DNA of 37,192 bases from JBGPHT01 sp041484525 (GTDB lineage: Bacteria; Acidobacteriota; Terriglobia; Bryobacterales; Bryobacteraceae). The stretch spans positions 1 through 37,192 of the forward strand of contig JBGPHT010000066.1 of assembly GCA_041484525.1 (NCBI GenBank). The letters are read 5' to 3'. Within the stretch, counting starts at the first letter, position 1; each line of letters starts with the position of its first letter. Position numbers and translations under genes: made by a program. This document shows positions 1 through 8,400 of the stretch, in pieces. Below the pieces are notes generated by a model. It worked only from the letters and a program-made list of their open reading frames with translations. It was not told the DNA's origin and ran no database searches.

Positions 1-112
1 ATCTCATCCTGCAATCCGAGGATGATCGTAGCCGAGTCTGCAATGGTGAGAGGTCTCATGTTTCGATGAGAACACATCGCCACAACATGCGCAATTACTT
101 ATGTCGCAGTGT

Positions 113-622
113 TTAGCGGACGTGCGCCGGGCCATCGACCAAAGCCGCGGCAACGGTGGTCTCTTCATTCCTCCCATCAAGCAGCGGCGCCTCGAGCGAG
201 TCGGTATCGAGCTCGACGGCACAGGCGGCGATCTCGTCTTCCGTAGCGCCCACGAAGCATAATTCGCAGACGCCGATGCCGCCCGCGCCGTGGATGGCCG
301 GTCCGAACGTGCGGCAGGTGAGCGGGCGCGCGTCGTAAAGATCGCAGGTACCGGCTACCGGGTCGAGTGCCGGACAGGGCTCGTCCTCGCCTGCCCCGTA
401 GGCGAGCGCGCGGGTGCGGACGCGGGCAGCGCGTGCGGGGTCGTGGGATGCGAGGCCGGTGAACCCTTCGCTGAGCCGCTCGGCATCGAGCGCGCTGATG
501 GGGAACGGACCGATGCAGCAATCGAAGCAGCCGGGGCGGCAGGCCAGCCAGGAACCGGCGCGGCTCGCTGCTTCGGCAAGGGCGGCATCGACGATCTGGA
601 TCAGCTCGCGGTCGGCCGTCAT
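113..622 (-). CDS. YkgJ-type cysteine-cluster protein
   Basis: A 169-residue soluble protein. Near the N-terminus it has a Cys cluster (C28, C32, C35, C36 in CRPGCFDCC), and further on CPALDP, GTCDLY and LTCRTFGP. This spacing is the signature of the YkgJ/Fe-S or zinc-chelating cysteine-cluster family, whose members are thought to bind a metal ion; the biochemical role is generally unknown. I chose the ATG at 622 because the conserved part begins there (MTADREL). The reading frame stays open further upstream to 811, but that part overlaps the RES gene and looks unrelated to the family. No Shine-Dalgarno sequence precedes the start; a TATTCT box ends 7 nt before it, which suggests a leaderless message. 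The gene is independent of the toxin-antitoxin pair behind it, although it is on the same strand. Confidence 0.8.
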   Translation of the reverse strand: MTADRELIQIVDAALAEAASRAGSWLACRPGCFDCCIGPFPISALDAERLSEGFTGLASHDPARAARVRTRALAYGAGEDEPCPALDPVAGTCDLYDARPLTCRTFGPAIHGAGGIGVCELCFVGATEDEIAACAVELDTDSLEAPLLDGRNEETTVAAALVDGPAHVR

Positions 623-628
623 GCTTCG

Positions 629-634
629 AGAATA
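629..634 (-). promoter_or_regulatory. -10 box of a predicted leaderless promoter (YkgJ-type gene)
   Basis: Reads TATTCT on the minus strand. If it occupies -12 to -7, transcription would start at 622, the first base of the ATG. No clear -35 element is seen. Confidence 0.45.
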
Positions 635-704
635 GCCGATGTTAGCACTGAACGCTGTGCCAGAAAGGGGGTTGGATGAGGAGCCGCTCTCGCAGCCTCC
701 ACGA

Positions 705-1373
705 TCAAAAAAGCCGCCCCGGCTTACTGACGGCAGCGGAAATTGGCTTTCGGGGTGCGACAAAGTGATTCTCGACCAGTTCAATCTTGTAATGCTCTGC
801 AATCTGTGCAAGTAGGCGCCGCTGCGGTCCAGGGGCGTACCAGGTTTGCCGGCTCAATTCCCGGAGCTTCGGGGCTCGATCTTTGAACAGCGCAACGGCT
901 TGTCTCACCGGGTCGAGTCGGCTCGGATACAATAGTCCGTCCGCCAGAGCCGGGTGATCATGCAACGCCTTAGACCACAACTGCGCCGCTTCACGATCGG
1001 CTGAAAACAGGCGGGAATCCGCCCCTATGCGCACCAACGCACCAGACTGTGTGAGATCTATCAGGCGTAATGCTCGCTCGCCCTTAAGCTCGGCGATTGC
1101 TTTGTTTTTTAGTTCAGCAGTTGTGACTACGCGGCTGTTCGGATTCTTGATGAGACTCTCAATGAACGCACAAAACATATCCGCCCCCGCATACAGAACT
1201 CCATACGATCCATCAGGCGCGTCGAATCTGTATTGTCCCGTTTTTCCATAGAATACCGGATGCCGTGAAGAGCTGTGACTCCGAAAGATAGGCTTGTCGA
1301 ACTCCACGATTGTTACGGTTCTACCCGCAAAATCCACGGGTGGCGCGGGCAGCCTGCCGGGTTTCACGTTCAC
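705..1373 (-). CDS. RES-domain toxin (NAD+-degrading type)
   Basis: A 222-residue protein with the RES-domain layout: Arg31 in FRSH, Glu72 in AFIES after the GVLYAG strand, and Ser151 in LLYPSR. These Arg, Glu and Ser residues give the family its name. Characterised RES toxins degrade cellular NAD+ (as phosphorylases or hydrolases) and are neutralised by Xre/ParS-like antitoxins. The upstream gene is such a candidate antitoxin, and its stop codon overlaps this ATG as ATGA, so the two are probably translationally coupled. The antitoxin-then-toxin order is usual for this class. The domain starts late (around residue 20), leaving a short N-terminal extension rich in Pro and Val. All three key residues are present, so the toxin looks intact. 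NAD+ as the substrate is inferred from the family, not shown here. Confidence 0.85.
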   Translation of the reverse strand: MNVKPGRLPAPPVDFAGRTVTIVEFDKPIFRSHSSSRHPVFYGKTGQYRFDAPDGSYGVLYAGADMFCAFIESLIKNPNSRVVTTAELKNKAIAELKGERALRLIDLTQSGALVRIGADSRLFSADREAAQLWSKALHDHPALADGLLYPSRLDPVRQAVALFKDRAPKLRELSRQTWYAPGPQRRLLAQIAEHYKIELVENHFVAPRKPISAAVSKPGRLF

Positions 1374-2077
1374 TCAGCTCCATGCTCGCCATAGACTGCT
1401 GCGGCATCGAGAACAGCGTCCAATTCTCCGGCCTTAAGAGTGTCGACTGGTGTTCGGTTTGCCAACCGCTGATCTTTGCTCACAAAAAACGCGACCTGCA
1501 TCCACTCATCGTGCGGAGCGAGTACCCTTAACACATCCTCAAGGCCGAATAAGACGCCAGATTCATCGAACTGCCAAACGGGATAGCGGTATCCGTGACG
1601 GCCGGTTGACACCGCGAGAAGCTTACCCGAGCGACGCCGCTTATCAACCATTTGCCGGCTGATGCCCAGTGTGCCGGCCACCTGTACTGCGGTTAGAGCG
1701 CCCCCATGCTCGTCGATCAATCGGCGCGAGGCCTCTATGCCTCGTATGAAAGCCGGGGCCAGGGGCTCTGCCGCCTTAAGATCATCAAGCAACTCCGTTG
1801 ACGATAAGGCTCGCAACAAAACAGTCAGGTCAGTTGGCGCCGCTGTCGCGTTCGCTATTGCACTTTCCGAGAGCGCTGTGAATCGCAGAACCGCATTGAT
1901 GCCGCGCACCAGGAGAGTGCGCAGAATAGGGGCCTCTCGCTCAACGGTAAGACGTACCTCCTCAAGCCATTCAGGAATCTCCAGCGGCGGCTCAGTTGTC
2001 GGTGGCGCGCCCGGCGAAAGTCCCGATTTCGACTGAACCGGCTTCGATCGTAATTGCACCCGCCCACGTTGCGCCAT
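1370..2077 (-). CDS. Xre/ParS-like antitoxin of the RES pair
   Basis: A 235-residue protein with three parts: a Pro-rich N-terminal third, a helix-turn-helix at about residues 125-155 (VAGTLGISRQMVDKRRRSGK), and a C-terminal segment from about residue 185 that resembles the toxin-binding MbcA/ParS/Xre domain (DEWMQ, DTLKAGELDAVLDAA). The partner gene, which overlaps by 4 nt, encodes a RES toxin, and this fixes the likely role: binding the toxin and repressing its own operon. It is longer than typical Xre antitoxins (about 130-160 residues) because of the first 100 residues, which I do not recognise. There is no good Shine-Dalgarno sequence before the ATG; a weak promoter candidate lies immediately upstream. 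Confidence 0.75.
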   Translation of the reverse strand: MAQRGRVQLRSKPVQSKSGLSPGAPPTTEPPLEIPEWLEEVRLTVEREAPILRTLLVRGINAVLRFTALSESAIANATAAPTDLTVLLRALSSTELLDDLKAAEPLAPAFIRGIEASRRLIDEHGGALTAVQVAGTLGISRQMVDKRRRSGKLLAVSTGRHGYRYPVWQFDESGVLFGLEDVLRVLAPHDEWMQVAFFVSKDQRLANRTPVDTLKAGELDAVLDAAAVYGEHGAE

Positions 2078-2089
2078 AGTTTCCCAATT

Positions 2090-2120
2090 ATCATACCGCC
2101 ATTCAACAGTAATCTGACAA
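2090..2120 (-). promoter_or_regulatory. Candidate promoter of the RES toxin-antitoxin operon
   Basis: On the minus strand, TTGTCA (2120-2115) is followed 19 nt later by TATGAT (2095-2090). An overlapping GATAAT (2092-2087) is an alternative -10. Either would start transcription only 3-6 nt before the antitoxin ATG at 2077. The spacing to the -35 box is long, so this is a weak call. Confidence 0.35.
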
Positions 2121-2179
2121 CCTTGGGGCTTTGGGGCATCCGGCCAGAAGCCGCAGATCTCGACGCGAGTTCTTGGCGG

Positions 2180-2941
2180 TCAGTTGAGCCGAAACGTCAC
2201 GGTGATCGGCGCCAGTACTTCGACGGGCTCGCCGTTCAACGTCGTCGGTTCATACATCCAGCGGCTGACGGCGTCAGTCGCAGCCTTCACCAATAACGGA
2301 TGGCCGCTGATGACGCGGAGGGCGCGAATGCGTCCATCGATGGCGATGATCCCTTCGAGTTGCACGGCGCCCGAAATGTGCGCAGACTTGGCGAGTATGG
2401 GATACTCCGGCGACGGCTGGAAAAGGCCGCGCGCCATCTTCACGCGACCTCCCACCGGCACCAACTTTGGCGGCGCGGGGGCGGCGTTTGCTGGCGCTTT
2501 CGCGGGCTCGGGTGGGTGCACTTGCGGAAAGAGGCGCGCCACCGCGCCGGTGATCGAATCGAGCAGGCCGCCCTGAACGCCGTCAGGCGAGCCCCCGGGC
2601 ACGCCGCCCTGCACACCGCTCGACAGCACCGTGGGCGGTTCCACATCCATGTTGATTGTGTCAGGGATGTGGCTGGGCGCCACCGGCGTGTTGTTCCAGA
2701 GTCGAGGCGTGACCTGCGATTTCCTGGGCGCCACGCGTGGTCCCGCATCGGGCGGCGCGGCCGGGGGCGGACCGGGAGCGGAGAGCCCTATGACCGTCTC
2801 GAGCGGCCGCGGCAGCACCTGCGGCCAGATCATGGGTGCGATGACGGCAGCCGCGATCAGCAGCGACTGGCCGGTGAAGCCTGCAAAAGAAGTCCACACG
2901 CGCTTGCCGGAACCGTAGTCGATCGTTGCCTGTTCGAACAC
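2180..2941 (-). CDS. TonB-family energy transducer
   Basis: A 253-residue protein. It has a short cytoplasmic N-terminus, one membrane helix (about residues 18-42), a long periplasmic Pro/Gly/Ala-rich spacer including PPPAAPP and GVQGG repeats, and a C-terminal TonB domain (about 165-253) with the usual pattern YPILAKSAHISGAVQLEG, IDGRIRALRVISGHPLL and VSRWMYEPTTLNG. Such proteins couple the inner-membrane proton motive force (through ExbBD) to outer-membrane TonB-dependent receptors. I chose the GTG at 2941 because a GGAGG sits 6 nt upstream, and the resulting start MFEQATIDYG is common in acidobacterial TonB proteins; an ATG at 2962 has no such site. No exbB, exbD or receptor gene is nearby, so the receptor it serves cannot be named. 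Confidence 0.88.
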   Translation of the reverse strand: MFEQATIDYGSGKRVWTSFAGFTGQSLLIAAAVIAPMIWPQVLPRPLETVIGLSAPGPPPAAPPDAGPRVAPRKSQVTPRLWNNTPVAPSHIPDTINMDVEPPTVLSSGVQGGVPGGSPDGVQGGLLDSITGAVARLFPQVHPPEPAKAPANAAPAPPKLVPVGGRVKMARGLFQPSPEYPILAKSAHISGAVQLEGIIAIDGRIRALRVISGHPLLVKAATDAVSRWMYEPTTLNGEPVEVLAPITVTFRLN

Positions 2942-3081
2942 TTTCCACCTCCATAGACACACGTCTCCCCCGGCAGAGTTTGGGGGTTGCGTAGCCTGTC
3001 GCCCGCCATTCGAATTCGGAGCCGGCCGTCAGGGAAATAGACACCAGGATCGAGGGAAAGTTTCCTGCGGAGACGGCGGTA

Positions 3082-3087
3082 TATCAT
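3082..3087 (+). promoter_or_regulatory. -10 box of a predicted leaderless promoter (HD hydrolase)
   Basis: TATCAT ends exactly 7 nt before the ATG at 3094, and no Shine-Dalgarno sequence lies in between. Standard spacing would put the transcription start on the A of the ATG. Confidence 0.45.
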
Positions 3088-3093
3088 AGGGCC

Positions 3094-3690
3094 ATGCTCA
3101 GTCGGGAAGAGGCGTGGAGTATTCTTTGCGAGTACACGAAGTCGGATGGATTGCGCAAACATGCGCTGGCCGTGGAAGCGTGCGTGGCCGCGTATGCGCG
3201 CAAGCTCGGCGAGGACGAACCTAAGTGGTCGGTCACCGCCCTGCTGCATGACTTCGACTGGGAGATCCATCCCACGCTCGACGAACATCCGCAGAAGGGC
3301 GAGCCGATACTGGCGGAGCGCGGCGTGGAAGAAGAGATCCGGCGCGCCATTCTCTCGCACGCCAACCACATCGGCGTACCGCGCGTATCGCCGCTCGAGA
3401 AAACGCTCTATGCCTGCGACGAACTGGCAGGATTTATCACGGCGATCTCCTACGTGAAGCCGAGCCGCAGCGTCTTCGAAGTGGACGCGGCCTCGGTGAA
3501 GAAGAAGATGAAGGACAAGGCGTTCGCGCGCTCGGTGAACCGGCAGGACATCGTCGAAGGCGCCGCGGAGTTGGGCGTGCCACTCGAGGAGCACGTCGAT
3601 TTCTGCGTGAAGGCGATGCAGGCGCGCGCCGAAGAGCTAGGACTGAAGGGCAACTTCGAACCGGCGGCGGGGAGCCAGACGAGCGCGTAG
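3094..3690 (+). CDS. HD-domain phosphohydrolase
   Basis: A 198-residue protein with the HD metal-binding set: His23 (RKHALAV), His52-Asp53 (LLHDFDWE), the H89/H92 segment (ILSHANHIG) and Asp109 (ACDELAGF). HD proteins are metal-dependent phosphohydrolases. This short single-domain form resembles HDIG proteins annotated as hydrolases without a known substrate. The C-terminal region (about 125-190) is helical and Lys/Glu-rich. The last 54 bp overlap the 3' end of the convergent acyltransferase gene. The start is supported by the -10 box at 3082-3087 and by the domain beginning shortly after the Met. Confidence 0.85.
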   Translation: MLSREEAWSILCEYTKSDGLRKHALAVEACVAAYARKLGEDEPKWSVTALLHDFDWEIHPTLDEHPQKGEPILAERGVEEEIRRAILSHANHIGVPRVSPLEKTLYACDELAGFITAISYVKPSRSVFEVDAASVKKKMKDKAFARSVNRQDIVEGAAELGVPLEEHVDFCVKAMQARAEELGLKGNFEPAAGSQTSA

Positions 3691-4722
3691 CCATCGATTG
3701 GCGGGCTCTTCCAACAGGCCGTACACCAGCACCGAAATCGCGATGACAGCGCCGATGTAGACGGGCGCCGAAAACGTCCGCGTCCAGCGGGCATACCACC
3801 ACAGCAGCGGGACGTGAAGAATGTACATCGCGTAGCTCGACTTCCCGAGATAGACCGCGAGCGGCGTCGAGAGCAGACGCGCGGCCGCGCCGCCGCCCAG
3901 CGCCAGGCCGATCAGCAGTATCGCGTTCAGCGGGCGCAGCGCCGTATTGAGATCCACTCGCGGCGGCAGAAATTGCGGCCAGGCGATCAAGGCCGCGGCG
4001 AGCACTCCACCAGGGATGTAGAGCCAGGCGCCCGCGGGCGTCTTCCCTCTGAGCAGGATCAGGTCATAGGCGCGCGAGGCGGCGATGCCCATCAGGAAAT
4101 CCGAGAGATGGATCAGCGGTTTGATTTCGTCGGGCACGCCGGCTGCCCAGAGCGCGCGCGTCAGGCAGCACGCAACGGCCGCGGCGACCAGCGTCCCGCG
4201 CCAGTTGGCGCGCACCAGTAACACAGCAGCCAGCGGGAAGATCAGGTAGAAGAACATCTCGCAGGAGAGCGACCATGCGGGCGTGTTCCAGTTCACCGGG
4301 AGATGCCCCAGCCAACCCTGGAGCAGCAGTCCGTGGACGGCGAGCAGCAGCGGCTTCCCGGGCGCGGAATCGGCGGCGATGAACGGGGCCACCACCGCCA
4401 GGCTCAGGAGGTACACCGGGTAGACGCGCGCGACGCGGCCGATCGCGTATCGCCAGAGCCCCTGCGAATCCCATCGGGTGCCGGCGTAGCTGCGCGCCAG
4501 CACGAATCCCGAAAGCACGAAGAACGTCGTGACCGCCAGGTAGCCGCCGCGGATGAGCGAGTAGAGCCCGTCCGGCAGCGCGCGGGCGGACACCTCGAGC
4601 ATCATGCCGGCGCCGGTGAGGTGATGCAGGATGACCCAGAGAGCCAGGAAAAAACGCAGCCCGGTCAGCGCCGGAAGTGGTTGTGAAGCCGGGGGGGCGA
4701 TACGGCTAACCCGCCTTCTCAA
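3637..4722 (-). CDS. Acyltransferase-3 family membrane protein (OafA/YrhL-like)
   Basis: A 361-residue polytopic membrane protein with about ten hydrophobic segments. It begins with the family signature LTGLRFFLALWVILHH, whose His pair is implicated in acyl transfer, followed by GGYLAVTTFFVLSGFVLARS. Acyltransferase-3 proteins transfer acyl groups (often acetyl) from the cytoplasm to periplasmic or surface polysaccharides, peptidoglycan or lipids. The substrate cannot be read from sequence. The only plausible start is a TTG at 4722, which overlaps the preceding VOC gene by 17 nt and lacks a clear ribosome binding site, so the exact start is uncertain. The 3' end overlaps the convergent HD gene by 54 bp. 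Confidence 0.88.
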   Translation of the reverse strand: MRRRVSRIAPPASQPLPALTGLRFFLALWVILHHLTGAGMMLEVSARALPDGLYSLIRGGYLAVTTFFVLSGFVLARSYAGTRWDSQGLWRYAIGRVARVYPVYLLSLAVVAPFIAADSAPGKPLLLAVHGLLLQGWLGHLPVNWNTPAWSLSCEMFFYLIFPLAAVLLVRANWRGTLVAAAVACCLTRALWAAGVPDEIKPLIHLSDFLMGIAASRAYDLILLRGKTPAGAWLYIPGGVLAAALIAWPQFLPPRVDLNTALRPLNAILLIGLALGGGAAARLLSTPLAVYLGKSSYAMYILHVPLLWWYARWTRTFSAPVYIGAVIAISVLVYGLLEEPANRWLRARLAPRRRFEVALQS

Positions 4723-5077
4723 ACAGCCCGGCTGCAGCGCCCGTCGGATCCTCGATCACGCAGTAGCGGCCATGCGCGCCCATAGTCTTGATGGGGGTCC
4801 GCAACTTGCCGCCGCGCGCCTCGCATTGGCGGACGGATTCCTCGATGTCGGCGACGGTGATGTAGATGAGCCAGACGGGCGGGAGATCGCTGTTGCCGCC
4901 GCGCGCGTGACAGATGCCGGCGACGGGCACGGCTGCGTCCGGCGGCGTCATCAGGTAGTCGGCGTAGCCACCCATGTCGACTTCGCTCGCGGTCCAGCCA
5001 GTAACCTGCGTGTAGAAGTCGCGGACGGCAACGGCGTCCGGAACGGTCAGATCGGCCCAGCCAATTTCTCCCGGCAT
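4706..5077 (-). CDS. VOC-superfamily (glyoxalase-like) protein
   Basis: A 123-residue single vicinal-oxygen-chelate unit with two beta-alpha-beta-beta-beta modules. The first runs from IGWADLTVPD through FYTQVTGW, the second from WLIYITVADIEESVRQCEARGG to VIEDPTGAAAGLFEK. Close relatives include many uncharacterised small VOC proteins, where the second half ends in DPxGxxxGL as here. Substrate and metal use are unknown. The gene starts one base after the stop codon of the DUF4342 gene and runs into the acyltransferase gene, so the three probably form one transcript. Confidence 0.85.
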   Translation of the reverse strand: MPGEIGWADLTVPDAVAVRDFYTQVTGWTASEVDMGGYADYLMTPPDAAVPVAGICHARGGNSDLPPVWLIYITVADIEESVRQCEARGGKLRTPIKTMGAHGRYCVIEDPTGAAAGLFEKAG

Positions 5078-5449
5078 TCAGCCTCCCAAAGCATCGTTCC
5101 CGCGGGCGCCGGCGGTACTCTCGGGAGCGCCGTCGCCGGGATCCGGGGGATCCTTCGCCGGCGATCGGGGCGGTGGGGCAGCAGGCGGAGGCGCGGCCGG
5201 CGTGCTGCGCTCGACCACCACGTCGAACTTCGCGACCACCGTGGCGATGGCGCCGACCGCGGCCAGAATGGGCGCCAGCACGAACCCGACTGTGGCGACA
5301 GTCAGCGGGATTTCCATGAACGTGTGCCCGTGCTCGTCCTTGATAATGATGCGGCGCACGTTGCCTTCGTGGACAATCTCGCGGATCTTGCCGGCGAGAT
5401 CATGCCCCGCCACTTTGAACTGCTCGTAGAGTTGGCCCAGCTTGTCCAT
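5078..5449 (-). CDS. DUF4342 protein
   Basis: A 123-residue protein. Residues 1-45 carry the DUF4342 pattern (VAGHDLAGKIREIVHEGNVR, then IIIKDEHGHTFMEIPLT). A hydrophobic stretch at about 47-72 could insert in the membrane. The last 50 residues are a Pro/Ala-rich tail. DUF4342 proteins have no established function. The ATG at 5449 is preceded by TACACT ending 7 nt upstream and by no Shine-Dalgarno sequence; the open frame extends to 5626 but that part is antisense to nothing recognisable in this family and overlaps the TIGR03437 gene. Its stop is immediately followed by the VOC start. Confidence 0.8.
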   Translation of the reverse strand: MDKLGQLYEQFKVAGHDLAGKIREIVHEGNVRRIIIKDEHGHTFMEIPLTVATVGFVLAPILAAVGAIATVVAKFDVVVERSTPAAPPPAAPPPRSPAKDPPDPGDGAPESTAGARGNDALGG

Positions 5450-5455
5450 GTGGGC

Positions 5456-5461
5456 AGTGTA
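5456..5461 (-). promoter_or_regulatory. -10 box of a predicted leaderless promoter (DUF4342 operon)
   Basis: Reads TACACT on the minus strand, ending exactly 7 nt before the ATG at 5449. It lies in the 17-bp gap after the large TIGR03437 gene, so the DUF4342-VOC-acyltransferase row could be transcribed separately. Confidence 0.4.
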
Positions 5462-5466
5462 CCGCG

Positions 5467-8400
5467 CTACTGCACGTAGATGGTCGCGGCCGTGGGTCCG
5501 GTGGTGGGGCTGTCCACGCCGCCGATGCGCAGCGTGATGGGGAGATTGTCGCCCTTGATATGGGCGCCCGGCACACGGCAGTTGATCTGGTAGACGCCGA
5601 TGTAGCCGGGGAGCAGGCCGCTCCAATCGACAATGATCGCGGCTTCCTTGATGAGCGGGTTGCCGAAGTAGAGATGCACCGGCGCAGTGACGGCAAGGGG
5701 GCTCGATGGCGAAGGCTGGCCGGCGGTGACGCGGCCGCCCGTGGTCACGCCCAGACCGGTGGCATACATCGTCAGCGGCTCATCGCGCTTGGCCGGATTG
5801 GCGCGGTCCACGCGCGTGCCATCCCGGTGATAGATCATTGGGCCCTCGGAATCCACGAAGACGGCCGGGGCGTACTTCGCCACCGTCACCGTCACGCCCG
5901 CGGATGCGCCCTGGCTCGCGACGGAATGCACCACAAGAGGAAAGCGGCCGGCGGCGACGGTGGGAGGAATCTGCGCGTTGACCTGGGTGCCGGCGGTGGC
6001 AAGCAGCGGGATGGGCGCGCCGTTGAGCGTGACGCAGGCGCCCCCGAGCAGCGTGGGGAGCGGCGTCCCCGAGGCACCGGCATTGGTCGCCAGGTTGCGG
6101 CCGAAGATCGAGATCAGTCCGCCGGGCGCCACGCCCGACTGGTAGTTGGCCGTGTTGACGACACCATTGGCCGGTACGACTGGCGTGGTCTGGGCGCTGG
6201 TCGTGCTATCGAGCGGAATCATACTCAGGCCCGACGCGGTGATGACGTACGCCGTAGTGCCGGCGGGATCGAGCGCCATCATACGGCCGGACACATTGAC
6301 GCGCGCCGTGCCGGTGACGATCGTGAGCGGGCCTTCGAGCGCGGTGCCGCTCGCCGTGGTACGGAGCGAGGCCGCGTCGACGACTTCCACCAGGCCGGAA
6401 TCGGTGACGGCCGCGGCGGCGTTAGCGCGCTGCGGAACCGAGAAGCGGACGAAACTCTGGGCGCCGGCCGCGGCCACCGCATACACCGGACGCCCGGTTG
6501 TGGTGGGACCGCCGGGCGTGGGAAGACCACCGCCTCCGGGAACCGCTCCCGTGCCCGTGCTCGACCCGATCGAGGTCAGCGCCTGGTTCAACACCTGGTC
6601 GCCGGCGAGATAATACTGGCCGTTGGGGCCGGCGGCGATGGCCCCGTAGTAGCCCTGGATCGGCGCGGGGATCACTTGGCGCGACGAGACGAAATCGTCA
6701 TCCGCGGCGCTATAGAGGAAGGCGCTGCCGGTGCCGCCCAGCAGCAGCACGAAGCTGCCATCAGGCGTGGCGGCCACAGTCTGGGGCGCCGGCAGGTTGC
6801 GCGCCGTGCCGAAAACATTGGTGTTGAGCACGCGCGGCGTCAGCGTGTCCCCCACGATGCGCCACAGCGTGCCATCCGACATCAGGACCTGCGGGCCTCG
6901 CTGGCTGGAGGCGATAATGGATGGCGTAATCAGCGCGAAATTCGCGTTGAACGGAATCGGCGGGAAGCGCACGCGCCCGCTGACGGTGCCGAGGGCCAGG
7001 TCCACGACGCTGATGTTCTCGCCGCCGCTGTTGGCCACGTAGAGCGTATTGTTGTCCTGGCCGAAAGCAAGGGAGCGCGGCAGTTGGCCTACCACGATCG
7101 GCGCCAGAAACTGCTTCCGCTGCATGTCGAACACTTCGACCCGGTTCAGCCCGGGGTTGGCGATATAGAGCCGCTGCCGCGCGGTGTCGGCCAGCATGTC
7201 GGTCAGGCCGCTGTTGGTCGCGCCCGTATCCAACGGCAGAATCGTGCCGCGCTGCTCCGTGTTTCGGTTGTTCTGAAACACGCGCACGTTGGGGATGACG
7301 TTGATCGCCTCCGTCGCCTGAATCAGGATCTGATCGGGCGTGGCCGTGCCGAGCGTCCGCTGGGCGGCCGCGCTGATGGCGGCGGTGACGTCGCCGCCAT
7401 AGGTTCGAGAGGTGATCCGAACCGTGGCGGAAGTCGCAGTAGTCGCCAGCACCTGAGCCGTGGGCGTGATGCGCGCCCCGGTGACACTGCGCACCGGAAC
7501 CACGGCCGTGTTCTGCGACGCTGTAACCCCGCACTGGTCGAAGGCCAGAAGCGCCACGTTCTGATCCGGCAACGCGATCGCGGTCGCAGTGTTGCGCAGC
7601 GTGCCGATGGGGATCACCATAAAGCCGGATTGCGAAATGGCGTAAATTGTGGCGCCGTCCGACGTGATCGCCATCTTGCCGCCCAGGTTCTCGGGAAGCT
7701 TCAGGCCCAACTGGATGAGCAGATTGTCCGGTGAGTTGACCAGAAGCTGCGAGGTGTTCGAGGCGGCGGCCGGACTCTGCACAGGCACGGTGTTATAGGC
7801 GGCCAGGAGCGTGGAGCCATCGGGCGCAAACACCGCGCCGCCCTGCGTCGTCTGGACATTGAAGTTGACGCCCGCGGCGAACACAAACGGAGAATTGACA
7901 GCGCTCTGCTGAGCCAAAACGAGGAGTGTTGAAGTCTCGAACAGCAGCGGCCCGGATAGGAACTTCGAGCCATCGGGCGAGACCGCCAGGATCGGGGAGA
8001 TGGCGGCGATCGTCCGGCTGGCGAGCACCGTGTTGGCCGCCGCGTCATACACAAACACAGCGCGCGTGGCCGCCTGCTCGTTCACCCCGATGATGAGGCG
8101 GCCGTTCTGCGAAGCCACCAGGCGGCTGTGACCCGCCAGGTACATGATGCCGTTGGGCGGAGGAAGCTGCGGCGCAGTGGGCGCAGGCGGAGCGATGATG
8201 ACGGACTGCAGCGCGCGCGAGGCCTCGGCATTGGGGTCGAACGTGATGAGCACCGACGCGCCGGTTCCGGTGCCGATAGTCGAAATCAGGACCTTCTCGT
8301 CGAAGCCCACCGCCACCCCCTGCGGCTTGGCGGCCAGCGTCACGGAACGGGATGAAAAGGTGGCCGAATTGAGGTCGATGATGTTGAGCGACGAGGCGTC

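Noticed and set aside
1..112. Possible gene at the left edge
   Set aside because: The short minus-strand frame there overlaps the YkgJ-type gene and shows no family features.
2931..2940. TGTTCGAACA palindrome at the TonB start
   Set aside because: It consists of the first codons (GTG TTC GAA CA) and has no second copy or promoter context; probably coincidence.
5560..7734. 724-codon open frame on the plus strand
   Set aside because: Entirely antisense to the TIGR03437 gene; Arg/His/Gly-rich composition with no domain, a shadow of high G+C codon use.
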